A DNA stretch of 51,709 nucleotides from the NCBI GenBank assembly GCA_001931875.2, contig MSJH02000345.1, positions 1 through 51,709 on the forward strand. Reading direction: 5' to 3'. The position numbers and the translations under genes were made by a program. The notes under the pieces are model-generated. The model saw only the letters and a program-made list of their open reading frames with translations, was not told the origin of the DNA and ran no database searches. This DNA is from Byssochlamys sp. IMV 00236 (taxonomy: Eukaryota > Ascomycota > Eurotiomycetes > Eurotiales > Thermoascaceae). Shown piece after piece: positions 1-12,450 of the stretch. The stretch's first letter is position 1; every line of letters begins with the position of its first letter.

Positions 1-2266
1 TTTTTTGAGAGACAACTTTGACCTAAAAGACATTTCTTGTCTTCATTCTTATGACTTGCATTGATTCATCTATTGCTTTGGTTGTGCCCTGAATCCAAAA
101 TATAACATATTTCCTAAGCTATTTACTCCCTTCCGTGTTTTATTGATATTCCATCCTGAAACATAATCCATTACAAAAATGGAAGACTCGAGTCAACCCC
201 CTTTAACCTAAACATACATTGCATCATGTCTTTAATCAAGTTTATTTATTTACGTATCAAAGCCAAGAGAAAAGTCTGAAAGTTCCATAAAAATAGTGCC
301 AAAATAGGAGGAAAGGGAGAGATAAACATATAATTCATGCAGCTTATACGAACGCATTTGAATAACATAAAGGGAATAAGAACTATTACTGATCATCCCA
401 GTCAATGTCATTTATTCTTTATCGTCAGGATGACCATAACTAAGGCCTGTATTCATCGTTGTAATAATTATAAGTCTTTATCATCAGCTCCCTGTGGCAT
501 TGCTATCATAAGGACAAATAAAGTGTGGTGACAAAGTTGTATGCCATCGTATTTAAGCTTACTTTGCTGATTACTTCTAATTATCATATCGATCTAACTA
601 CTGATGCTCATCAAATGAAATTATTTCGTGTTATATGCTTACTCAAACATTTGACGAGCAGTGAGCCAAGTTCTTTCTTATCTATGCATAACTCCTAAAT
701 ACATATTCTTTGGTATCACAACCATATCCAAATTGCTTCATAGTTTTGCATAATACTTCCCTTTACTTTCTCCTATCGTATTCTCTGACTCTTGGTATGA
801 TTCTTTTTTTTTAATTTTGCTTAGCATTATTGACATGTAATCTCCATCTACAACGTTTAGTAGTAGTATAACGCCTATGACTTTCTCTTTCTGGGAAGTA
901 ACATAGGGTTTAGTTTATTGTATCACTGTTTATGCTGGAACACTGCATAATATTCTTTTGAAAATCCGTAAGGTTCTCTTAATTATTTTGCTTTTATGAT
1001 GCCCTCACGTTGTTTAGTTGGTTGCCTGCCTTTTTGAACATAGCAAATAGTGAGAATATTATATTTTGCAATTACTACTACTACTAGCAAGTGTGTTTTC
1101 TCTGTAGTATTTACCTACAAGCTGATAGCAGTGAGAAGAGCTAGCCATATCGCGCTATTTAATTTTCATAAGAGCGTAAGAGTACTCCATCAAGATTTGT
1201 TACACGGCAGCGAGAAGGAAAGTAGAGGACTGAAGGGATATCATGTAAAAAATACTTTTTATTCCCAAGCTACTACATCAGTTCTATTTGTTAATTAATT
1301 TGTGAAAAGAATAAACTCAAATGATAGCAAAAGAAAAAAGAAAGTCCCTTCTGAACTGAACGGAATGAACGCAAACAAAAATAGGTTTAGCCACTTTCTT
1401 TCACTTGATCATCAGCTACAACAAGAGAAGAGCCACTAAAGGAATCAAGTGACTTATTACGAGTGTATTTAATATAAGAGCTGAAATAATAGTTGAGGAT
1501 AAAAGTTGTACTGAAAAAAGAATGTACTTCATTGGTGAACATGAGGTCAGCAAAGACTGTAGCATGATTATGGATCTCATCATTTTTATCAGTTGGTTAA
1601 ATCTCAATGAAACTCCTCTAAATTGCAAAATTGAACTAGATATATACAGTATTGACACTGATCGAATGATCTTGGATTCGATCTTGAATGAGTTGCGAGC
1701 TAACAAAAGAAGGTCGATCTGTGCATCTGTTCTTGATATTTCTTCACACTTTAAATTCTATATAACAGTTAGCCTCACACACTATCTTTTGTGTAAATAT
1801 AATCACCTTGATAATATCCAACACTGTGTTTGATACTGTTGTGTTGAACACAGGTGTATAAGTGCCCACAAAAAACTGTTCCTGCAAAGCTTTATGTATA
1901 TTCAGTAGATTTTGTTTACCAAAGGTGCCCTGGATATCAGGATGCCAGCGGTCATCTTGTACCAAAAGAATGCTTGATATGGCCCTTGAAAAAAGGTATG
2001 TATGTATGAGATATTTATTTCCTTGTTCAGATCATTTGCATAGACATATTGTTGCTTACAATATGTGTTGGACGTGTTCTTCCATGTTTAGTTCATCTTG
2101 GTTGTTTAAAGCTATCATTTTTAATAAAAATACAGTATGCATCATGACCGATTCATGTCGACGCCATTGTTGTGACTTTATATCATTTCTTGTGTACTTC
2201 TTGTGCAAGTTGTCTATTTACCTTTTTTCTTTCTAAAAAAGCATAATTTCCAGACATCTTGCATAA
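1..2266. other. Gene-poor AT-rich leader
   Basis: No gene can be supported here. Short open frames occur on both strands, the longest on + at about 1455-1833 and on - at 1744-1965, but they lack recognisable motifs, overlap one another and have no clear splice partners. The + frame around 1460-1760 has a fairly protein-like composition and could be a decayed exon. The last few hundred bases should hold the promoter of the helicase gene that starts at 2267. Confidence 0.5.
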
Positions 2267-4761
2267 ATGGAGAAATTCATTGCTCATCAAAGGGAGTTGA
2301 TAGAGACTGAAAGAAAAGTAGATGTTGAAGAGACAATAAAGCTACTATCCTCCTATGCACCCATTCAACTTCAACGACGCGGTATTGCTCTTGTTGGCTT
2401 AAAGATAACAGGTATTGGTTGAATATCATACATAGCATAACACTCATCATGTGAAGGAATGAGAACTGGCTTAGGAGGCAAAAGGTAATACAGTTACATG
2501 TTCAATGGTTGCTCGTGGTGCTGAAATTAGCCTCCTCTTGTAGTTTGATCGATCTCGAGCTGGCCAATCCAAATATTCTGCCGCCTATTTTGCCTGCACA
2601 TAAAATAACAACAGGAGATATCGTCGGTCTTGATGTATACAAGAAAGATAAACCTTCAAAGAATGTCGATAAATGGTCTGGCGTCGTTGCTCGTGTGACA
2701 GAATCGAGGATTACCGTTGCCCTCTCTCAGGAAATAGAAGATGAACTTCCGGCTGAGCTTCAGGAACGCTGTCAAATGTAAGTGGTCCCTATGCGTATTT
2801 TGACATGTATTAATGCCTCGTAATTTAGTGTAAAGTTGGCAAACAGTATCACCTACGAAAGGTAGATGAAGCAATAGTAACAGCAGGAGATCATCTTTTC
2901 TCATCCAAAACTTATATGTAGAATGTTAAAGGGACTAGAAGCATTACAGCAAAGATGTGACGAAGGAGGATCCGGGCTTATAAACGTTCTTTTAGGACAA
3001 TCTGATATCTCAACTCCTCAAAAGATGAGCAATATTCAGTTTTTTGATGAAACACTAAATGATTCTCAAAAGGAAGCGGTGCGCTTTGCACTTAGTTCAA
3101 ATGAGATTGCCTTGGTTCATGGGCCACCTGGAGTAATAAGCTTTTAGCTTTTGCATTTACATTGTCCATTAACGTATTTACCTATAGACTGGTAAAACTT
3201 ATACACTAGTAGAAATAATCAGACAGTTGGTTGTGAATCAGGGTCAACGAGTATTAGTTTGTGGACCATCGAATATTTCAGTCGGTAATACTGTTAGTAA
3301 AACAATGATACAGCGACTGATGCTTTCTCCCCTTAGATAACCTAGTCGAAAGATTAGCTCAACATCGACTTCAAGTCGTACGTGTAGGACACCCTGCTCG
3401 TGTATTGCCAACGGTAATAGATCACACATTGGATGTTATTACGCGTACCTGTGATTCTGGAAGAATTGTGGCAGATATACGAAAGGAAATGGATGACACC
3501 TTGGCAAAAATTGGAAAATCCAAAAATAGAGCAGAAAGAAGAGCAATGTACTCCCTCATGAAGGACTTGAGGAAGGATTATAGAGTTAGAGAGAGAAAGG
3601 TAATAGATGAAGTATTGACAAATGCTCAGGTGACGATTTCTACTCTGAATGGGTAAATATGAAACTTCTTTAGCTTATGTATTTGAACTTGTAATAAAAC
3701 AAGACAATAGGGCTGCAAGCAGAAATATGATGAATAGGGAATTCGATGTTGTTGTTATCGATGAAGCAACACAAGCTTTAGAAGCTGAATGCTGGATAGC
3801 TCTTTTAAAAGCAAAGAAGGCAATTTTGGTATGTATATTGCTATCTGAGATGTCATAGTGTTCTAACCTTAATTTTGTGTACTAAAGGCAGGAGATCACC
3901 TTCAGTTGCCACCAACAGTAAAGTCACCCATAAAGATTCAAACATCGTTAAAATCAAAGGGGCTGTCTACAGATACTGACCTGACAACCACTTTATTTGA
4001 TCGACTTTTGGCTATGTACGGCAATAGGATTAAAAGAATGTTGACAGTCCAGTATCGGATGCACAAGAAAATTATGGAGTTTAGCTCAAAAGAGCTCTAC
4101 GAGAACAAACTTATTGCAGACGAGAGCGTAGCAGAACACGTATTGGCCGATCTTCCTGAGGTAGAGCACACTGAAAACACAGAATCACCAATTGTCATGA
4201 TAGATACCAGCGATACTGGTCTATCGCATGAAGTAACTGACGACGCACAAGAAGAGCAAAGCAAAGCAAACGAGTTAGAGGTTCAACTAGCAGTACAGCA
4301 TGTTAAAGCTCTTTTAGAGAAAGGTCTTCAAGAAGATCAAATCGGCATCATCACGCCATATGCATTTCAGGTATCAAAGCTACGAAGAGAAATTAGAGAG
4401 CATTGGCCAGGGATCGAAATTGGCACAGTAGATGGGTTCCAAGGTCGTGAAAAAGAAGCAGTTATATTATCACTTGTTCGCTCTAACGAAATGGGTGAGA
4501 TCGGATTTCTTGCAGAAAAAAGAAGACTTAATGGTATGTATACTGCTATTAATTTATCGACTACTGATACATCTTTGGTTTATGCTAGTGGCTATGACGA
4601 GAGCAAAGAGACATTTATGCGTTATATGTGATTCAGATACTCTTTTAGGAAACAAAGGGGGTGGATCAACACTCAATAGGAATGATGCTGGATTCTTAAA
4701 GAGATGGATTGATTGGCTAAGTGACGAAGCTGACTTACGATTTAGTGAGCTTGTTGTGTAA
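2267..4761 (+). CDS. HCS1: SF1 DNA/RNA helicase, IGHMBP2/Hcs1 family
   Basis: This is a superfamily 1B helicase of the Upf1-like group, closest by motif to yeast Hcs1 (DNA polymerase alpha-associated helicase A) and human IGHMBP2. Ten exons can be joined by eye (first exon 2267-2411, a 28-nt exon at 2457-2484, last exon 4589-4761) and give an uninterrupted 666-residue frame, close to the yeast length. Visible motifs are RTGLGGK near residue 55, Walker A GPPGTGKT split by the intron at 3133-3187, motif [22 protein letters not shown], the [14 protein letters not shown] motif, and the final [10 protein letters not shown] formed across the intron 4534-4588. No C-terminal R3H or AN1 zinc finger, present in the animal protein, is visible. 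The frame before motif Ia fits the OB-like 1B region. The gene converges on the acyl-CoA oxidase gene with 69 nt between stops. Confidence 0.9.
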
Positions 4762-4830
4762 GCATCCTATAAAGTGATGCTCTAGAATAAACAAAAACGC
4801 TCCTGGGGGTGAAGATAAACATCAAATACT

Positions 4831-7275
4831 TTATTGTGTTTTGTTACGAGTTTTCTCGAGCGGTATTTGACTAAACTTTTCAGTTAATGGTCGGATATAT
4901 TTTCCATGGTAAGGAGGCACACCCGTGTTATTAGGTGCTTGTAAAATGGTATCAAAGTAGCCTAAAAGATCATGAATATACAATTTTGGTACAAAATATC
5001 ATTTTCCTTACTCTGATAAATATTGCCATCATAGCGAGCAATAGGAGCTTTCAAGACAAAATCAGGTAAACCAAAAGCATCAGTAAGACCAACCACGTCT
5101 TTTCTCAGGACTTTGCAAAGCTATATATCCATAAGTAAATTTTAGAAAAAGAAGATATTCTGATGGATATTGAAGCTACCTTGAGATATGCTTTTTCAAT
5201 GTCTTTCAATTGCTGTGGAGAAATGTATCCTTCTAGGAACCCCTGATCTCCATATGTACGAAGGACATAGAGTCCCCATAGGACCGTCATTTGCCTCATG
5301 ATAATTGCAACGCTTGTATCTAGAGAAGAGTTATTGATAGCTGAAAAACGTCTTGCATTATCCGAGTATAAGAATGCGGCGCAATGAAGCTCTGCCACTC
5401 TATTAGCATCGAGCAAAACATCATTATGAGTAGCTCCATTTTCAAGTGCTTGTTGAATGCTAAATAACTATCATATTAAAGTCAGGGTGAGCCAACCAAG
5501 TGCTATCTTGTAAACTTACTCTCTTTGCAAGTATGACATGTAATGCTTCCTGGATCAGACTTAGATCTTTTAAGCAATCGTCTACTTCTTTTACATGCCA
5601 TGTTTTTGCAGCCAGTAACTCTTCAGCGTATGTGAAATATGAGGTTGAGCTTTCGTATTTGAATTCGGGATACGTATTGTATTTTATTTTCTGGTTGAGA
5701 CGATGCAATAAGTAGGTGGAAGCCTGTTGCAGTAAGACAGTATCATCACCTCCACCAACTGTCATTACGTTCCAGTCAGCTGTTAGATGACCAAGAGCAT
5801 TATAAGCAGAATAAGTGTGCCCTCCACAGCAACGACGACACACTTCCAAGATACTGGCTGAGAGACTACCGGACAAACCCTTCAATGACGCAGACATACA
5901 GTGCATGTCGCCCATATGATCGAGGTACAGCTTTTGTTCAATTTTTCCACTAGCAGTCAAAATTCCAAATTGCTGGTAAATTGTGCTGAGCGAGTTTTTG
6001 ACCATATACATAAACGATATAGCTGGGATCAGCTTTGCATAATGTGACTGATAGTCCATAATCTGTTCATTCTTTGAACCTTGGCGACGCACCACGCCAT
6101 ATCGTACAGCAATTGTAAGTGCCTGGCTGATTAAAGTGGTAGACACGTCAACCAGGCCCAGTCTTTCGGGTATCAACGTAGCATACATCACAGCAGGATT
6201 TGGTGCAGGTTGATATGTGCCATGACGATCGATTCTGGCCCACTTTGACATCATGTTTTTCCTTGATACGCGTGCTTTATGAAATTGAATCCAACCATTA
6301 TCTGTTCCTTGATGGCCAACTTTGGTGCCTATGTCGCCTACACGAATATTTGAAAACTGCTCACCACTGACTGAGTCTCGAAGAGGAACAATAAACCAGT
6401 TGGCGCCAACGTTCTTGCCATGAATAATAGTTTGTGCAAGGACAGCAGTATGGGTGGCCGTTTGTCCAGCGAGTCCAATCCACCATTTAGTAGATGTGAT
6501 AGTAGGAGAGTTAATGACAAACTCATCTGTTTCAATGTCAAACGTCGCTGTTGTTTCTATACCACGTAGCGCAGAGCTGTGTCCTAGTTCTGTCTATGTT
6601 TGGCAGTCAGTTGGTGTAACGTTAATGTTGTAGTTAGCATTGAATGGTACCATGGCAAAACATCCAATCACTTTATAGTCGTTCAATAGTTTGCCCCAGT
6701 AGGTTCGTTGGTAATTGTTGCCCATCATTTCTACTACACTACGAAACAGTGTTTCATGAACGCCGTTTCGCATGCATAAGCTTTCGGAATAGTTGAACGA
6801 AGCTTCGACAATTTCTTTAAACAGGCCCTGGTTATCTTTTAACTCCTCCTTGAGTTGAACAAGCCTGTATATTTGTCCCATTGTGCTACAGATTTGTAAT
6901 TAGATTGTGCTTATAAAGATGTACAGTAGAACAAAGTACAATTCTCGCCATTCTTCCTTTGTAAAGTCCAAGATATTTCTTGGTGGTTGAACTACAAGTT
7001 CTGGATCATATTTTATGTAATCGTATGCGGCTTGCTAAATATAGCGTAAGCCCATATAAATGTCTTTATACTGTCTTTGTTACCCTTTGTATATACTTTT
7101 CTTTTCCACCCATCCAAAAATAAGAAAGTGCTTCTATACTAAATGATGCGGACTGCCTTTCCCTTTCCATGTCTTTAGGCGCTTGTATAGACATTGTGGA
7201 AGGGCTCAAATTGAGCTGTCTCTTTATTTGATCAAGCCTGTGTGTAGCTTTATGAACATTCTTATTAGAGCCCAT
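4831..7275 (-). CDS. POX1: Peroxisomal acyl-CoA oxidase
   Basis: Acyl-CoA oxidases perform the first step of peroxisomal beta-oxidation, turning acyl-CoA into trans-2-enoyl-CoA with FAD and releasing H2O2. The N-terminal ASFSIEALSYFWMGGKEKY block matches the family start. After splicing, the hallmark CFAMTELGHSS is created across a short intron near 6600-6655, followed by TATFDIETDEFVINSPTITS, TKWWIG, the NGWIQF region and the CGGHTYSAYN block. The C-terminal ARYDGNIYQS region lies near 5030. Start 7275 (MGSNKN) was chosen because it is the first Met in frame with the family N-terminus; upstream the frame is closed. At least five short introns are needed. The protein ends in LEKTRNKTQ with no SKL-type PTS1, as is also true of yeast Pox1, so import may use an internal signal. 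A possible 5' UTR intron ends just before the ATG. Confidence 0.9.
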
Positions 7276-8562
7276 GTTGCAAAAAGCTAAAGGGAAAAGA
7301 AAGAAATGTCTTTGGCGGTAAATGAACCTTACGTTTATATATTCTGTGGTGGCGTTACTAAAAGAACATCTCAAATTCTGTAGCTACTATTGTTTCAATA
7401 ACGCCCTCTACAAGAAGTCTTACAGGATCCAATGATCTCAGTATAGTGATGCCATGAAGGCTTTAATGTCGGCTGAACCCAGCATACATTACAATTATGT
7501 ATGCTTTCCCCGGTAAGAGCCTTCCATGTTGAGGTCAACAGGGTCCGATATGCTTCATCTGATGGAGATTGCTTCTGAGTAAACATTATTCTAAATTGCA
7601 CTTGAAATAAGCTACAATAGTGTGCTCTGGAGTATATAAAAGTAAAAGGTACAGGGATAACCTTGGGATAATGTATGGATAGATACATTATCCGCAATTA
7701 TTCATTAGCCCTTCATTGTGGACATCAGTCCATTTCATTCGTCGTAGCCTTTAGGAAAATATACAATGACCTTTTATCATTCATTTTTCTTATACTCTCA
7801 AAGTCATTTTTTCTCTTTTATTAGCTACTGATTACATTTAATCAGCCTGCAGCAGTCTAATCTTTTCTCCTGTATCTTGTGCTTTAGAGAATGATTGTCA
7901 TGTTTTGCTGTGTCATTGGGATAAAAATGGAAAGTATCAAGACGATAATACATGCCGGCCGTGTTGCTCTTTATCCACTTTTTCATTCTGCCATTACTTA
8001 CGACTTTAAAACAGTGTATGTGGGCGTACTAGTGTTTCTACATTTGCGCATGATTTCCTATTCAAGCAATAAATGATGCAGAAGAAACATTACAGGGTGC
8101 TTCTAAACCCATTCTATATAAAACTAATTTGATTAATATGACGCTCTTGTACATGCGTGGCGTCATGATCATTTAATAGTAATGACTGGGTCAATAGCTT
8201 CACTTTGCTTAAACTAACAGAATTCGGGATCTAGCAGTAAAATGTGGTACAGGGTATCTCCCTTGGCTCCTAATTGCTGCAGGTTCAATGCAAGTGCTCT
8301 GTCATGTGTACATCTATTACAAATGTTTATCACTGTTTTAAACCAGAATATCAAAATTGGTTTGGAAAGCAGAACAATGATAATTCCTAAAAGGAGCAAG
8401 TTGCCCAGACTTTTGCTTGGGGGACATGTATTCCAGTTTGGAAATCATGTGTCTAGCAACGGGTTCGCTTAAAATCTAAACACCGAACATTTCATTCTGC
8501 TTTAATTTTTCATCTCGTCTTTTTCTCGTTTTCTTTCAGAGGCAATAAAATAGCAAGAAACG
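7276..8562. other. Divergent intergenic region, acyl-CoA oxidase / PKA
   Basis: This stretch separates two divergently transcribed genes and should contain both promoters. A minus-strand open frame at about 7395-7598 (starting MFTQKQSPSDEAY) has a protein-like look and could be a small gene or an unspliced leader exon, but no family is recognised and the joins needed are too short to be convincing. A plus-strand frame at 8242-8472 has no recognisable feature. Upstream of the PKA start there is a pyrimidine-rich tract (8500-8538), common before fungal start sites. Confidence 0.4.
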
Positions 8563-9933
8563 ATGCCTTTAAAACTAATTTCCAACCTGGTCACTTCTTT
8601 CTTCAAGCGCACTGACACTGTTATTACAACTCCACCAAAAGAATCAGCATCTTCAGCATCTGTTAGTTTCAGTCCGACCATAACCATACAGGGTTTATGG
8701 ACAAAGAAGGACGATCAGAGTGATATGTCAACAATTAAATCCTCTGCTGACTCGGAAAGATGGATAGCACATCAAGAGCAATTACAAAAGATACATAGCC
8801 AACCTCCTATATTTGATCCATCGCCTTCTGTGGGCATCCATGACTATGAGCTTATTGAAACACTTGGTAGATGGTTTATACAATATGGTTTGCATCAATC
8901 TCATCTTTCTTATATAGGAACGGGCACATTTGGAAGAGTTTATTTGGCAAAAGAAAAAAAAGCCAAGAAGTATTATGCGATTAAAGTATTAAAGAAAGCC
9001 GAAATCGTAAAGCTAAAGCAAGTAGAGCATATTAATTCAGAAAGGGAAGTGCTTTCTCAAATCAACTTTCCATTTATAGTACAACTGTAAGAAGTGTAAT
9101 ACAGGATATGTTCTTTCATATACGCTTATATTCACTATGATTATAGGTATTGTACATTTCAAGATCAAGTCAATTTGTATATGGTTCAAGAATATATCAT
9201 TGGAGGCGAATTATTTAGACATCTTAGAAAATCTGGTAGATTCCCCAACGACACAGCTCGTTTCTATGCAGCAGAGATAGTATTGGCATTAGAGTATCTT
9301 CATTCAAAGGATATTATCTATCGTGACTTAAAACCAGAGAATATACTGTTAGACAACCGAGGATATGTAAAAATAGCTGATTTTGGTTTTGCAAAGAAGG
9401 TACAGGACAGGACGTGGACCCTTTGTGGTACACCAGAGTATTTAGCACCTGAAATTATTCAAAGTAAGGGCCATAGTAAATCAGTTGACTGGTGGTCACT
9501 TGGGATACTGATATATGAAATGATGGCCGGCCATCCTCCATTCTATGACGACAACCATTTCGGTATCTATGAACGCATCCTAGGCGGTAGAGTACAGTAC
9601 CCAAGTTATTTCGAAAATGCGGCAAAGGATCTACTCAAGAAACTGCTCGTTATTGATAGAACACGCAGGTTAGGTAATCTAAAAGGCGGGGCAGATGATG
9701 TTAAAAGACACAAGTGGTTTCGCACAACAGATTGGCATGGGTTACTTAATAAAACGGTTAGAGTAAGTTGAATGTGTGTATGTTCTCTGGAAGATACTAA
9801 CTTGTTATAGGCACCCATTATCCCAGCGCATTCAAATGAATATGATACTAGTAACTTTGAAAAGTACCCTGAAGAGAATATAAGCGATCAACCTCAAGGC
9901 GATCCTTTTCGTGATTTATTTCCAGATTTCTAA
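8563..9933 (+). CDS. cAMP-dependent protein kinase catalytic subunit (AGC kinase)
   Basis: This is the PKA catalytic subunit, which phosphorylates Ser/Thr targets when cAMP releases its regulatory subunit; in fungi it controls growth, morphogenesis and storage metabolism. Four exons (8563-8866, 8918-9086, 9147-9762, 9811-9933) give 403 residues. Visible are the glycine loop [11 protein letters not shown], the Lys of YAIKVLKK, the catalytic loop YRDLKPEN, the magnesium-binding DFGFAK, and the activation segment with Thr in [15 protein letters not shown]. The C-terminal tail carries NFEKYPEE and ends DLFPDF, an FxxF-type hydrophobic motif typical of PKA. About 95 residues precede the kinase domain and are low-complexity Ser/Thr-rich. 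The first intron (8867-8917) is 51 nt, has no in-frame stop, and interrupts the glycine loop. The downstream neighbour is a transposable element starting 161 nt after the stop. Confidence 0.93.
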
Positions 9934-10094
9934 TTTATTCAAGTATACCTTTACCCTTTTTCTCTAATTTGTATATATTTACACACACACGCATGTATAT
10001 GCACTTATTTAATACTTTTTATAAAATAGAACTTGATTTTTATTTTTAGTCCATCATATGATTGCCCTTTTTTTACACTTTACTGCTTGTTCAG

Positions 10095-10241
10095 TTGATC
10101 CAATAAATTATGTCGTCCGGGCCGAACAATATGTCGCCCAATTAGAAATAAAAAATCGCTTAATTAGAAGTAAAATGCCGCCCAATCAGAAATAGTTTTC
10201 CTGAGGAAGCTTTTGATTATCTTTTTCTTATAATGTCTATT
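10095..10241 (+). repeat. Left terminal inverted repeat
   Basis: This arm holds the outer end, about two and a half of the 22-nt subterminal repeats, and the inner block ending near 10241 that reads AGTTTTCCTGAGGAAGCTTT. It is shorter than the right arm because it has fewer internal repeat units. Confidence 0.85.
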
Positions 10242-10604
10242 GTAGCCTTATGGGATGAAGAACTCTTTTTTTTATGAAGATGAATAAAACAATATCTAAA
10301 AACATTTGCAATCGTGTCGAGTATTCTCAATTAATTTAAACCAACAGCAAAATTATGCGGGTAGACCACTCCCTTCCCCCAAAAAATGAAATAGCGTTGC
10401 ATTTTTCACGTTTTTAAGCATGACGTTGCATTTTATAATTTTGACGGATAATACTACGCGTGCTCCGGATGTGCACTCCAAAAATCCTTTAGTGACGTAG
10501 ACAAATAATTCGCATGCCCTTATTTTGCGATTTACTTTTACCCTCGCTACTTAAGGGAACTTTAAAATTAAAATTAAAGGGAAATAAGTCACGTCTTTAT
10601 TTTA

Positions 10605-12121
10605 TCATCTTTGGGTTGAATCTGGTAGCTGTGCGGGTGAATGGTAGGTCTTCAGCTTTTTCAAACCTGATGGATTGTTCCTCTCATGTTTCAAAGTGGA
10701 TAATTCGACGATTGTTTCTTGCAGGACATTCTTTAATTGATTCATTATAGGGAATGTTGCATTGATTCTAAAAATATCGTGATAATCGATTGGAATATAG
10801 AAGCTGCTTTGCTTGTAAAGTGTATAAATGTAATCATATTTATGTTCCATGAGATAACAGGAGCAACAGACTCCACTTGTGATCATATCAGCGATTACAA
10901 CATTATTAAATCCTCCGCTTTCAATAAAGTCGAGTGTACCCTTCATATATCTAGCCATCTTGATTACATCCCCATTTGATCGTCCTTTGTTGCGCTCTGG
11001 CTTAGATTCAAGAGCAAATATCAGGTGTTTGGACTGGTCTGTCACAACAGAAAAGTCTCCTTTTCGAGTATGTCTACTCAGTGATGGATCAATATCAATG
11101 AATCTCTTTTTTGACTCGCGGATCCCCTTATCAGCGCCAAAAGTTGTGTATCTTTTGTTGTTTGGGAAATAGTTCTCTAAAACCGGCAAAATACCATCTT
11201 TCACTGTTGTGCTTTCATTTATTAGTTTTGTTGTATTCAGCTTTTAGTTGTAATTTAAAAAGGCAGTTAAGTCGATGGCTTGCGAATTAGATTCTTTTAT
11301 TAAGAAGAGCTGAATGTTGTTAAATAAGACGCGTGTTCGTTTTATAGGAAGAGAGAATCTATGACTGCTATTTATATTATTGTCGTCACTGACATTATTT
11401 ATGTTTATCTTATTATTGTTATACTAGTGGCTACTATAGTTATTATTATTATTATAAGTTGTTCTTATCAATGCGATAGAGGAATGTATAGTAGAATGTA
11501 TGCTCTACTATAAGATTATACTCGAGTTATTATAATGATTATCTCATCAAACACGTCAAGTTTAATAGAATATCCTTTATATTAGGTTTGTTTGCTAAAA
11601 ATAAAAAATAAACGCATATTAGTTGCAACAATAATTATTTAACAAACCCTGGTACTTACAATGCGTATAAAATAGCTTCGATATGGCTGGGTAAGTTCGA
11701 TACATTTAACTTATCTTCTGCTTCATCAAAATCTTCTTCTGTAATCAACTATATAAAACATATTAGTTGTCAATTTTAAAACTAGTTTTTTTCAGTGTAC
11801 CTTGGTAAAGTGAAAGATATCGTCGACATGGGGTTTGACATCTTTTTCTTTGTATTTCAAGTAAATCCCCTTAACCTCGCTACAAGCTTCTTCATAATAA
11901 TCAAATCGAATCGTATTTGAATCAACAGCATTATTCATGCAGACAAGGGCTACTCCAGATCTGATGAAGAATTGCATCATAAGGAATAAATACTGACTTA
12001 CAAATGATAAATGAACTCTATAGTCTTTGCACTTACGCATCTTTGATCCAATGTTGTCAGTAAAGCTGCACTGAGACAAGTAAAGGATCAATGAATACAA
12101 TAAGATAAGATTAAGCTTCAC
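10605..12121 (-). pseudogene. Element-encoded PD-(D/E)XK nuclease-like protein, apparently broken
   Basis: The 3' exon (11204-10605 and upstream in the same frame) encodes a segment with GDFSVVTDQSKHLIFALESK, which fits the D...ExK signature of the PD-(D/E)XK nuclease fold: Asp in GDFSV, then Glu and Lys in ALESK, followed by a helix (DVIKMARYMKGTLDFI) and hydrophobic strands. Upstream exons encode TDNIGSKMR spliced to SGVALVCMNNAVDS, then an acidic ITEEDFDEAEDKL segment. Clean joining is not possible: an in-frame TAA at 11244-11246 separates two stretches of the same open frame (SHRFSLPIKRTR... and KLNTTKLINE...), and no good ATG was found at the 5' end. Similar proteins are, to my recollection, common as repeated hypotheticals in Mucoromycota. 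The role is unknown; a nuclease function is inferred from the motif alone. Confidence 0.6.
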
Positions 12122-12450
12122 AATGACATAACAATAGAACTAGAATAGAAATTTGTCTCTTATTACGTTAAAAATTTAAATGAAGCTCCTCGGAATAAAT
12201 CCTCTCCTGTTTGGGTCTAGGTTTCTTGTCTCAGAACGACAATTGGTCAGGTATAAACCCAAGTGCCGTCTAAAAGAAGAACTCTGAGAAGTCCTCTATG
12301 ATGAAAGAATGATATTTTATAAATAGCAAAGCCCTGGTTTTTCTTATATACACGCAAAAACGCTATGAACACTGTGATAATCGGTGAATAAGTAATTTTA
12401 ATTCGGAAAATATTTAGAATATAAGAAAATAGAATGAGTCATTGTCAACT

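Noticed and set aside
1416..1965. Overlapping plus and minus open frames as genes
   Set aside because: They lie opposite each other, have no motif and no convincing start or splice partners.
7395..7697. Minus-strand frame upstream of acyl-CoA oxidase as a separate small gene
   Set aside because: No family is recognised, and the joins needed to extend it use introns shorter than any other in the window.
10085..10094. Target-site duplication of the TIR element
   Set aside because: The bases just outside the two arms (GTTCAG and TTGTAT) do not match, so no duplication is claimed.
10514..11172. Plus-strand open frames inside the TIR element
   Set aside because: The minus-strand frame carries the recognisable D-ExK motif; the plus frames are its shadows.
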